Assembly: GCA_902785445.1 (NCBI GenBank)
Contig: CACZYN010000139.1
Location: 1-5,223, forward strand
Direction: 5' to 3'
Source: an uncultured Anaerovibrio sp.
Lineage (GTDB): Bacteria; Bacillota; Negativicutes; Selenomonadales; Selenomonadaceae
DNA length: 5,223 bases
In this document: positions 1-5,223 of the stretch, one piece after another
How positions within the stretch are numbered: position 1 is the first letter of the stretch
Layout: every line of letters begins with the position of its first letter
The notes under the pieces: generated by a model
What the model saw: only the letters and a program-made list of their open reading frames with translations
The model's database searches: none
Told to the model about the DNA's origin: nothing
Made by a program: the position numbers and the translations under genes

Positions 1-927
1 AAGAAGGACGCTGTACGGGCAGCCAAGCTCTGTAAGGCAGATTTGGTAACCGGTATGGTAACAGAATTTACTGAACTTCAGGGTATCATGGGCCGGGAAT
101 ATGCACTCCTTGATGGTGAGAATGCAGCTGTAGCCCAGGCTATTGATGAGCATTATATGCCAAGAAGTGCCTCGGATGGACAGCCAGCTTCCGTAGCTGG
201 TCGCATTGTTTCCCTGGCTGATAAGATCGATAATCTGGTGGCTACCTTCAGTCGTGGTCTGATCCCTACCGGTTCCCAGGATCCATTTGCTCTGCGTCGC
301 CAGGCCTTGGGTATGGTTAATATGCTGGTGGAGGCAAAATACCATATTTCCTTGTCCGGTCTTACCGCCAAGGCTATGGAGCTGTTGAATATATCTGATG
401 CCAAGGCGCAGGCTAAAATGCAGGAAGATGTGGCTGATTTCATGAAGCTGCGTTTGAAGAATGTTCTTTCCGATGCTGAAATACGCTATGACGTGGTGGA
501 TGCTGTATTCGTTGATGTGGACGATATTTACAGTGTTACCCTGCGGGCCCAAGCCGTAAATGAGGCCGTTAAGAAGGGCATGGACAGCGATATTCAGGCC
601 TTTAATCGGGCCGGGAACATTTCCCGCAAGGATGAGTCGGCCAAGGCTGCATGTGATGAGGCTCTCTTTGTGGAGGCAGCTGAAGGCAATCTTTACACTG
701 CCTACAAGACTGCTGCCGCTAAGGTTGAGGAATTAATCAATAAGCAGGATTATGCCGGAGCTATTGTTGAGCTCACCAAGCTCACTGGTCCAATTGATGG
801 CTTCTTTGATGCGGTTATGGTTATGGACAAGGATGAGAAGGTGAAGAACAACCGTCTCGGTCTGTTGAAGTCCGTTGACCAGCTCATCTGCCGAGTTGCT
901 GACTTCAGCAAGATTGTGTTAGGCTAA
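1..927 (+). CDS. glyS: Glycyl-tRNA synthetase beta subunit, C-terminal part (partial, 5' end outside window)
   Basis: The reading frame is open from base 1 to a TAA at 925-927, giving 308 residues, a little under half of the usual ~690-residue beta subunit. In bacteria with the alpha2-beta2 enzyme, this subunit binds tRNA-Gly and works with GlyQ to charge it with glycine in the cytoplasm. Family signatures visible are KADLVTGMVTEF followed by TELQGIMG (residues 12-31), SLADKIDNL of the HD-like domain (about 71-79), DPFALRRQALG (94-104), and a C-terminal helical anticodon-binding region ending in VMDKDEKVKNNR, then RVADFSK close to the stop. The first in-frame start-like codon (TTG at 43) is internal and is not the start, since family homology runs through it. 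The frame is intact, with no frameshift. glyQ is expected just upstream, outside the window. Downstream lie about 285 bp of noncoding DNA before an obvious terminator. Identity is based on motif recognition and is firm. Confidence 0.96.
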   Translation, partial: KKDAVRAAKLCKADLVTGMVTEFTELQGIMGREYALLDGENAAVAQAIDEHYMPRSASDGQPASVAGRIVSLADKIDNLVATFSRGLIPTGSQDPFALRRQALGMVNMLVEAKYHISLSGLTAKAMELLNISDAKAQAKMQEDVADFMKLRLKNVLSDAEIRYDVVDAVFVDVDDIYSVTLRAQAVNEAVKKGMDSDIQAFNRAGNISRKDESAKAACDEALFVEAAEGNLYTAYKTAAAKVEELINKQDYAGAIVELTKLTGPIDGFFDAVMVMDKDEKVKNNRLGLLKSVDQLICRVADFSKIVLG

Positions 928-949
928 ACAGTAAAAATATGTTATTGGA

Positions 950-1173
950 CATAGGGGAAACTTTTCGCCTGCAAGAGCGGAGTCCGAGCGCCGCAGGCTC
1001 AGCATGGGCACTTATTTGGTATTCGCCTCGATGTATGTGCGACTCTGTCGCATTTGGAAGGAAGGGAAAAATAAAAGTGCGTGCTGATTTAGGACGCAGT
1101 GATGAAGCCGAAAAGGATTCCCCTATGGCCCTGCGTTTTATACTTTGACAAAGGCAAAAGGATTTTCCCTGTG
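950..1173 (+). other. Inverted-repeat-rich noncoding region; candidate structured RNA or dispersed repeat
   Basis: This lies in the 328-bp gene-free stretch after glyS. The segment 950-959 (cataggggaa) is the exact reverse complement of 1118-1127, and 961-967 (cttttcg) of 1109-1115, giving a 17-bp helix with one small internal loop that encloses about 140 nt. A second related segment at 1152-1173 can pair with the same 5' arm (950-970) through about 20 pairs including two G-U. Only one of the two pairings can form at a time. Smaller hairpins are 967-972/993-998, 1038-1043/1047-1052 (loop tct), 1078-1082/1094-1098 and, in competition, 1094-1099/1131-1136. A weak promoter-like pair (TTGTGT 914-919, TATGTT 938-943) would start transcription near 950, and the hairpin at 1212-1245 could end it. 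I recognise no known RNA family: 6S, RNase P, SRP, tmRNA, T-box and cobalamin motifs were considered and not seen. A dispersed repeat or MITE-like element would explain the same pattern. The strand assignment is tentative. Confidence 0.45.
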
Positions 1174-1211
1174 TCTTTGTATCTCCCATGATCGTGTATG
1201 GTTTTTACCAA

Positions 1212-1245
1212 AAAAAATGCTGTTCCGTAAGGAACAGCATTTTTT
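1212..1245. terminator. Bidirectional Rho-independent terminator
   Basis: There is a perfect 15-bp stem (1212-1226 with 1231-1245) around the tetraloop gtaa, with core tgctgttcc/ggaacagca. The stem carries an A-tract on its left side (1210-1217) and a T-tract on its right side (1240-1245), so it can terminate transcription in both directions. It sits 10 bp past the stop of the minus-strand small gene and is also the first strong terminator on the plus strand after glyS. It therefore insulates two convergent transcripts. Confidence 0.9.
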
Positions 1246-1255
1246 GATGCTTTAA

Positions 1256-1468
1256 TTAGTCTTTTACAATCTCAGCCAAAGTACCGGCAACGGACTTGCT
1301 CATGATCTCCAGAGCAGTATCTACTGCCTTGAGGAACAGCAGACCACCGTCAGCTGCACCACGACCATTGGTAACAGCGTTGAGGTCGATATATTCATGA
1401 ACTGGCAATTTGCCGCGCTCTACGGCAATTTTTTCTTTGAGAATAGCTTCAATAGCTTCCTGAGTCAT
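1256..1468 (-). CDS. Small conserved-looking hypothetical protein (70 aa)
   Basis: This is an unrecognised 70-residue protein, probably a real gene. ATG at 1466-1468 is preceded by a good ribosome binding site (AGGGGAG, 1477-1483 on the minus strand, 8-nt spacing) and a plausible SigA promoter, and the TAA at 1256-1258 is followed within 10 bp by a strong terminator, so it forms a complete one-gene transcription unit. The protein is soluble-looking and mildly acidic (11 Asp/Glu against 8 Lys/Arg), with no cysteine, signal peptide or membrane segment. It appears to have three parts: an N-terminal charged helix (about 1-20), a middle stretch LPVHEYIDL (21-29) leading into a glycine-containing turn NGRGAADGG (34-42), and an amphipathic C-terminal helix (43-68). 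The region opposite it on the plus strand holds nothing gene-like. It is transcribed convergently with glyS and divergently from dgt. I assign no function. Confidence 0.8.
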   Translation of the reverse strand: MTQEAIEAILKEKIAVERGKLPVHEYIDLNAVTNGRGAADGGLLFLKAVDTALEIMSKSVAGTLAEIVKD

Positions 1469-1501
1469 CTATAACTCTCCCCTCTAAAACATATTTATTT
1501 A

Positions 1502-1530
1502 ATTATACCCTAATTATTTAAAATTTTCCA
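1502..1530 (-). promoter_or_regulatory. SigA-type promoter of the 70-aa gene
   Basis: On the minus strand there is a perfect TATAAT -10 (1502-1507) with TGGAAA (1525-1530) as a -35 matching four of six consensus bases, 17 bp apart. Transcription would start near 1495, giving a leader of about 27 nt that contains the AGGGGAG ribosome binding site. Confidence 0.65.
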
Positions 1531-1560
1531 CCGGAAAATAATACAAATACCTTCGTATTC

Positions 1561-1589
1561 TTGACATATATGAAGCAAAATGATAGCTT
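1561..1589 (+). promoter_or_regulatory. Probable promoter of dgt (possibly dgt-dnaG-rpoD)
   Basis: A perfect TTGACA -35 (1561-1566) lies 17 bp from TAGCTT (1584-1589). That -10 is poor by itself but is preceded by TG one base away (1581-1582), an extended -10 arrangement that often compensates. Predicted start is near 1596, about 40 nt before the dgt ATG. A cataat at 1604-1609 is a better -10 hexamer but lacks any -35 at the right distance. The divergent small-gene promoter lies about 35 bp to the left, so the two could affect each other. Confidence 0.6.
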
Positions 1590-1634
1590 TGATGTAGAAA
1601 AAGCATAATATGAGACGGCAAGGAAGGTGAAAAT

Positions 1635-2633
1635 ATGAATGTTCGAGAGCGTACGGAAGAAAATGAATATAAACTTTTGTCTCCATTGGCTGCTAAAAGC
1701 CGGGAGGCTCAGCGGGAAAAAACAGAGGATGATTGCGAATTTCGTACCCGGTTTCAAAGGGATCGGGACCGGATAATTCATTCCAAATCCTTTCGTCGTC
1801 TTAAGCATAAGACACAGGTATATATTATTTCCGGTGATCATTACCGGACCCGCATGACTCACAGCCTGGAGGTGGCCCAGATTGGTCGCACCATTGCCCG
1901 GAGCTTGCGGCTGAATGAGGATCTTACCGAAGCCATTGCCCTGGGACATGATGTGGGGCATACGGCTTTTGGCCATGCTGGGGAGGCTGCTCTGGACAAA
2001 TTGGTTGGTCATTTTGCTCATAATGAACAGAGCCTTAGGGTAGTGAAATATCTGGAAAAGGGCGGCAAAGGTCTTAATCTTACCAAGGAAACCATGGATG
2101 GGATAGTTCACCATAGCGGCAAGACTCTTCCATTTACGATGGAAGGAAAGATAGTTCATTGGGCGGATCGTATAGCTTATCTTTGCCATGATTTTGATGA
2201 TAGCTTGCGGGCAGATTTTTTAAAACCAGCCAGTTTGCCAAAGTTAGTAATGGAAAAGATAGGCGTGGATACTTCCAAAATGATTACTGCCATGGTATCA
2301 GACATGATTGTTTATTCAGAAAAAACGGGAGATATTGGCTTTTCACCGGATATGGATGGAGCTATACATGTCTTTCGGGAGTTTATGTTTGAAAATGTCT
2401 ATCATTCAGAGCGGCTGGCCCGGGAAAGAAAGCAGGCCGTCTTTGTTCTCCAGAAGCTTTATGAATATTTCTTGCAGAATCCTGACCAAATGCCTCTGGA
2501 ATTCCAACAAAGGCAGACAGAATGGGGGTTGGAACAAACTGTAGTAGACTATGTGGCCGGCATAACTGACAGTTATGCTGTACAGTTGTTTAATGATATT
2601 TATATGCCACCTATAGGCGTTATGGTAAAGTAA
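1635..2633 (+). CDS. dgt: dGTPase-like deoxyribonucleoside triphosphate triphosphohydrolase (HD domain)
   Basis: Enzymes of this family hydrolyse a dNTP to the deoxynucleoside and inorganic triphosphate in the cytoplasm, and so trim dNTP pools. The 332-residue protein carries the full HD metal-binding set: H76 (TRMTHSLEV), H105-D106 (ALGHDVGHTAFGH) and D178 (HWADRIAY), with the family signature SFRRLKHKTQV at 52-62 and further conserved histidines H109, H114 and H129. The conserved C-terminal stretch VDYVAGITDSYA lies at 304-315. The length fits the shorter Dgt-like subfamily common in Firmicutes rather than the ~505-residue E. coli Dgt, so the preferred nucleotide cannot be read from the sequence. 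The start at ATG 1635 is supported by AAGGAAGG (1620-1627) at 7-nt spacing and by the typical N-terminal RERTEENEYKLLSPLAAKS. It lies 146 bp upstream of dnaG on the same strand, an arrangement seen in several Firmicutes. A long open frame on the opposite strand is a shadow of this gene. Confidence 0.93.
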   Translation: MNVRERTEENEYKLLSPLAAKSREAQREKTEDDCEFRTRFQRDRDRIIHSKSFRRLKHKTQVYIISGDHYRTRMTHSLEVAQIGRTIARSLRLNEDLTEAIALGHDVGHTAFGHAGEAALDKLVGHFAHNEQSLRVVKYLEKGGKGLNLTKETMDGIVHHSGKTLPFTMEGKIVHWADRIAYLCHDFDDSLRADFLKPASLPKLVMEKIGVDTSKMITAMVSDMIVYSEKTGDIGFSPDMDGAIHVFREFMFENVYHSERLARERKQAVFVLQKLYEYFLQNPDQMPLEFQQRQTEWGLEQTVVDYVAGITDSYAVQLFNDIYMPPIGVMVK

Positions 2634-2719
2634 AAAAATATTAATTTGTCAAGACAATTTTTAGATTTTTCAGATAAATTTTCATAAAAAAAGGATATTT
2701 AAGTTTTGTATGGAATATT

Positions 2720-2753
2720 AACAGTGCAAAAGGGGATTTCCCGTTGCACTGTT
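2720..2753 (+). terminator. Hairpin between dgt and dnaG: terminator or attenuator in the dnaG leader
   Basis: A perfect 10-bp stem (aacagtgcaa 2720-2729 with ttgcactgtt 2744-2753) encloses a 14-nt loop that itself can pair ggg (2733-2735) with ccc (2740-2742). It is followed by a pyrimidine-rich, T-containing tail (tttcttc, ending at 2757), weaker than a classic U-run. The stem ends only 11 nt before the dnaG ribosome binding site. No convincing promoter lies between the hairpin and dnaG, so any transcript reaching dnaG should pass through it. It could end dgt transcripts partly, shield dnaG mRNA, or both. The A+T-rich 2634-2719 to its left holds only weak promoter-like hexamers (AAGACA 2651-2656, GATAAA 2673-2678). 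Confidence 0.6.
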
Positions 2754-2779
2754 TCTTCATGAGTAAAGGATGAGTATGA

Positions 2780-4576
2780 ATGGCAATATTCTTGCCAGAT
2801 GAGTTTGTGGAAAGGGTGCGTTCAGAATCCGATTTGGTTTCTGTAGTGTCATCCTATGTGCAGTTAAAACGCCGGGGGAACCGGTATTGGGGCTGTTGCC
2901 CCTTCCATCAGGAGGACACCCCGTCTTTTTCGCTAAAACCGGATGAAGGTTTTTTCTATTGTTTTGGTTGTCATGCTGGTGGCAATGTATTTAAGTTTAT
3001 TTCTCTTATTGAAAATATTTCTTACTATGATGCCATCGTCTTACAGGCTGAACGGTTGAATATTCCCTTGCCGGAGCGGGAAAAGACTCCTCAGGAGATT
3101 GCCCGGGATAAAAAACTGGCTGCTCTTAGGGAAGTCCATGAGCTGGCGGGAAAATTTTTCCACAATTGTCTTACGGTAACTCCATATGGTAAGGCAGGCT
3201 TGGAATATTTTCATAACCGGGGCATAGGTGATGACATCATAAAGGAATTTAATTTGGGTTTTGCTCCTGATGCCTGGAGTAAATTAACGGATGCCTTTGC
3301 CAAACGAGGACTGGATACAGAGTTGCTTCTGGAAAGCGGACTGGTGGTTAAGCGTCAGCAGGGTAATGGCGAGTATGATCGGTTCCGCAATCGGGCCATG
3401 ATACCTATAATGGACGAGCGGGGCCGGGTTTGTGGCTTTGGCGGTCGGATTATTAGCGATGGCCAGCCCAAATATCTCAATTCCCCGGAGACGATGTTAT
3501 TTAATAAACGTCGCTTGCTCTTTGGTTTGGACAAGGCCCACCGTCATATTTCCCAGGCAGGTTTTTCTTTGGTAGTAGAAGGATACATGGATGTTATATC
3601 CGTATATGCTGCCGGGATAAAAAATGTGGTGGCATCTTTAGGTACAGCCTTTACGGTAGAGCAGTGCAAAAAATTGCTTAGGTATGCACCGGCAATCTAT
3701 TTCTGTTATGACAGTGACAGAGCTGGGCAGGAGGCCATAGCAAGGGCCTTGGGCATTGCGGGAGAAACCAATGCAGAAATCAAGGTAGTGCAATTGCCAG
3801 ATGGCAAGGATCCGGATGAATTTATTCGCAAACATGGAGTGGATGAGTTCAGGCAGGTTATTGGTCAGGCAATCTCGGTAGTCGAGTTCCAATTGAAACA
3901 TATTTTAGCCCATAGCGATATTAATGGATTGGAAGGACGGCTACGGGCCTTGACGGAGATGTTACCGGTGCTGGGCAGCATAAAAAATACTGCTGAACGC
4001 TCGGCATATATTTCCAAGGTGGCCCAATTGCTAAGCGTATCAGAAAATGATATACTAGTTGAGTTGACCAAAAAAGGTAATGGATTTTCTCATCAGCCCA
4101 GGGATAATAGCAAGGTGCGTGATGTTGTCCATCAGGTGGATGATGCCAGTCGCCGGGCTGGTCGGGTAATAATTCGTATGGTATGGAATGAACCGGCCAT
4201 AGTCGAACATTTTGTTAGCCTGGTGCCTATAGAATCCCTGCCGGAGGCCATTCACAAACAAATTTTAACTGTCCTTTATGATAAATACCGGGCAGGTGAA
4301 CAAGTCACGGATATAATGAGCCTCTCCTCCTTGGGTGAGGATGTTGTGGCAGAATTATCCAGGGCTTTAGTGGAGGACTTGGGTCAAGAAGATATTTCCT
4401 TATTATATGAGGCCTGTGTTCGCCAGTTAAGAAGGAGTTATCTGGTTAGCCAGTATAAAGTGCATTCAGAAAATGCTGAAAGATTACGTCAGCAGGGCGA
4501 TGCAAAGTATATGGAGGAACTGGCGATCAGTCAGAAAATAAAGCAAGAAATGGATGAATTGCAAAGTGTTGATTGA
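2780..4576 (+). CDS. dnaG: DNA primase
   Basis: DnaG makes the short RNA primers for Okazaki fragments and for leading-strand start, and is recruited by the replicative helicase DnaB. All 598 residues are present, close to the usual ~580-605. The N-terminal CHC2 zinc domain has C40, H43, C61 and C64 in CPFHQEDTPSF and FYCFGCHAGG, the same numbering as in E. coli. The RNA-polymerase core follows, with RFRNRAMIPI (202-210), GFGGR (219-223) and KYLNSPET (231-238). The TOPRIM metal site has E267 (VVEGYMDV) and D311/D313 (CYDSDRAG), then DGKDPDEFI (341-349). Residues from about 450 form the less conserved, helical C-terminal domain expected to bind DnaB. The ATG at 2780 has a modest ribosome binding site (AAAGGA 2765-2770, 9-nt spacing). 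Two overlapping upstream ATGs (2770, 2776) share a frame that reaches a stop after only a few codons. Three stops in tandem (TGA TAA TGA) close the gene, 38 bp before rpoD. No catalytic residue is missing. Confidence 0.98.
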   Translation: MAIFLPDEFVERVRSESDLVSVVSSYVQLKRRGNRYWGCCPFHQEDTPSFSLKPDEGFFYCFGCHAGGNVFKFISLIENISYYDAIVLQAERLNIPLPEREKTPQEIARDKKLAALREVHELAGKFFHNCLTVTPYGKAGLEYFHNRGIGDDIIKEFNLGFAPDAWSKLTDAFAKRGLDTELLLESGLVVKRQQGNGEYDRFRNRAMIPIMDERGRVCGFGGRIISDGQPKYLNSPETMLFNKRRLLFGLDKAHRHISQAGFSLVVEGYMDVISVYAAGIKNVVASLGTAFTVEQCKKLLRYAPAIYFCYDSDRAGQEAIARALGIAGETNAEIKVVQLPDGKDPDEFIRKHGVDEFRQVIGQAISVVEFQLKHILAHSDINGLEGRLRALTEMLPVLGSIKNTAERSAYISKVAQLLSVSENDILVELTKKGNGFSHQPRDNSKVRDVVHQVDDASRRAGRVIIRMVWNEPAIVEHFVSLVPIESLPEAIHKQILTVLYDKYRAGEQVTDIMSLSSLGEDVVAELSRALVEDLGQEDISLLYEACVRQLRRSYLVSQYKVHSENAERLRQQGDAKYMEELAISQKIKQEMDELQSVD

Positions 4577-4600
4577 TAATGAGCTCAAAATATTTGCAGA

Positions 4601-4607
4601 AAGGAGG
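4601..4607 (+). promoter_or_regulatory. Strong ribosome binding site of rpoD
   Basis: AAGGAGG is a full match to the anti-Shine-Dalgarno sequence, 7 nt before ATG 4615. It fixes the start of the truncated rpoD frame and is much stronger than the AAAGGA before dnaG. No terminator or promoter is seen in the 38-bp dnaG-rpoD gap, so the two genes are probably translated from one mRNA at different rates. Confidence 0.85.
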
Positions 4608-4614
4608 TTTATCA

Positions 4615-5223
4615 ATGGCTGTAAAGAAAAAAGCTGCTGAGCCAAAGGTGGCAGAAAAGAAAGCTTCAGCAAAACAGGAAGAAGTAAAGAAGGAAAAGAC
4701 TTCAGCTACGGCTGATAAGAAAACAAAGCCTGTTAAGTCTGCAGCAAAAAAGACGGTAAAGACTGCTGCTTCCAAGAGTACTAAGACAGCTGCCAAGGCA
4801 GTTAAAGAGGAAAAGGCAGAAAAGGAAACTAAAACTACCAAAGCTACTAAGACCACTAAGGCAACCAAGCCAGCTAAGGCTGAAAAGACAGTTAAGGATA
4901 CTAAGGAAGCTAAAGCTACCAAGGCAACTAAGGCTTCTAAAGAAACTAAAACTGATACTAAGGCTAAAACTACTAAAACCGTTAAGACAGCTAAGCCATC
5001 TAAGAAACAAAGTGTCGTTGAGGATAACGAGACAGAAGTATTAGAGAAACCAAAGGCTAAGACGGCCAAGAAAGCAAGTACTGCCAAAGCCCCTAAGGCT
5101 GCTGAAGCTAAAGAGAGTCCAAAAGCGGTGGCAACTGATACCGATAAAGTAGAAGAAAAGGATGCTACAAATTTAGCTGATCTGCTGGAACAGGCGCGTA
5201 TTAATGGCAATAAGATAACTGCC
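4615..5223 (+). CDS. rpoD: Primary RNA polymerase sigma factor RpoD (SigA), N-terminal part with lysine-rich extension (partial, 3' end outside window)
   Basis: The frame is open from ATG 4615 to the last base (203 codons, no stop). Residues 3-182 are a Lys/Ala/Thr/Glu-rich, low-complexity, histone-H1-like tail: I count about 55 lysines in the first 182 residues, and no aromatic residue. From about 183 the character changes to ATNLADLLEQARINGNKIT, which resembles the opening helix of sigma-70 region 1.1 (compare ELLEKGKKRGxLT in other primary sigmas). The call rests on this, on the position 38 bp after dnaG, where rpoD sits in most Firmicutes, and on the full ribosome binding site. DNA-binding regions 2-4 would lie beyond the window, so the identity is inferred. 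The alternative is a separate histone-like basic protein. The tail would be extended and strongly positive, suited to nonspecific nucleic-acid contact. A 227-codon open frame on the opposite strand is an artefact of this composition. Confidence 0.8.
   Translation, partial: MAVKKKAAEPKVAEKKASAKQEEVKKEKTSATADKKTKPVKSAAKKTVKTAASKSTKTAAKAVKEEKAEKETKTTKATKTTKATKPAKAEKTVKDTKEAKATKATKASKETKTDTKAKTTKTVKTAKPSKKQSVVEDNETEVLEKPKAKTAKKASTAKAPKAAEAKESPKAVATDTDKVEEKDATNLADLLEQARINGNKITA
4624..5160 (+). repeat. Low-complexity Lys/Ala/Thr-coding tract inside rpoD
   Basis: About 180 codons are made almost only of Lys, Ala, Thr, Glu, Ser, Val, Asp and Pro. The most regular part (about 4825-4995) repeats a three-residue period of Lys-(Ala/Thr/Glu)-Thr, for example TKTTKATKTTKATK. 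At DNA level this gives irregular repeats of actaag, gctaag and actaaa. The repeats are degenerate, with synonymous variation (AAA/AAG, ACT/ACC/ACA), so this is not a recent exact expansion. Confidence 0.75.

Noticed and set aside
939..1148. Plus-strand open frame of 69 codons after glyS
   Set aside because: It has no ribosome binding site before its ATG, odd composition rich in Arg, Ser and Cys, and covers the inverted-repeat arms; better explained as noncoding structured or repeat DNA.
905..1189. Minus-strand open frame of 94 codons overlapping the glyS end
   Set aside because: It overlaps the glyS 3' end and the same inverted repeats, and its composition (Ser, Arg, Cys-rich) is not protein-like. 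Competes with the plus frame over the same bases.
928..1211. Known riboswitch or housekeeping RNA (T-box, cobalamin, 6S, RNase P, SRP RNA)
   Set aside because: None of the conserved sequence cores of these families was found by eye; only the unassigned inverted-repeat structure remains.
1518..2189. Minus-strand 223-codon open frame
   Set aside because: It lies mostly opposite the HD core of dgt, which is clearly coding on the plus strand. The translation shows no family signature.
2646..2657. Palindrome ttgtc-aa-gacaa as a possible operator upstream of dnaG
   Set aside because: The arms are only 5 bp in an A+T-rich gap, the 2-nt spacer is too short for an RNA hairpin loop, and I know no matching regulator site. 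Chance is likely.
4527..5210. Minus-strand 227-codon open frame that reads like a hydrophobic membrane protein
   Set aside because: It is the complement of Lys/Ala/Thr codons, which automatically yields Leu, Phe, Ser, Val and Ala runs. The plus strand has a perfect ribosome binding site and operon context.
1..5223. CRISPR array, prophage, transposase or defence system
   Set aside because: There are no regularly spaced direct repeats, no integrase or transposase motifs and no effector domains. All recognised genes are core housekeeping functions.

Overview
The window looks like chromosomal, housekeeping DNA from a low-to-moderate GC member of the Firmicutes in the broad sense. My best guess is a Negativicute of the Selenomonas/Megamonas type. 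The reasons are the gene order (glycyl-tRNA synthetase beta subunit, dGTPase-like HD protein, primase, primary sigma factor), strong Shine-Dalgarno sites such as AAGGAGG, SigA-type promoters, and a very lysine-rich tail in front of sigma region 1.1. The genus is inference; the gene identities are read from protein motifs.

Layout: (1) 1-927, the 3' part of glyS, cut by the left edge. (2) 928-1255, a 328-bp stretch with no convincing gene. It holds an unusual inverted-repeat region (950-1173) that could fold as RNA in two mutually exclusive ways, and a strong bidirectional terminator hairpin (1212-1245). (3) 1256-1468 on the minus strand, a 70-codon orphan gene with its own promoter and ribosome binding site, convergent with glyS. 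(4) 1469-1634, a divergent promoter region. (5) 1635-2633, a dgt-like dNTP triphosphohydrolase. (6) 2634-2779, a gap with a strong hairpin just upstream of the dnaG ribosome binding site. (7) 2780-4576, complete dnaG primase. (8) 4615-5223, the start of rpoD, cut by the right edge, with a Lys/Ala/Thr-rich N-terminal extension of about 180 residues.

The genes form a macromolecular-synthesis cluster. GlyS charges tRNA-Gly, Dgt hydrolyses dNTPs, DnaG primes DNA replication and RpoD directs RNA polymerase to housekeeping promoters. dnaG and rpoD are 38 bp apart with no terminator visible and are almost certainly cotranscribed. dgt lies upstream on the same strand and may feed the same transcript through the pre-dnaG hairpin. 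The weak ribosome binding site and hairpin before dnaG, against the near-perfect site before rpoD, fit low primase and high sigma output, as in the classic E. coli rpsU-dnaG-rpoD operon.

I see no CRISPR array, phage, transposase or defence system. The two least ordinary items are the 950-1173 repeat/RNA-like region and the histone-H1-like tail on RpoD.
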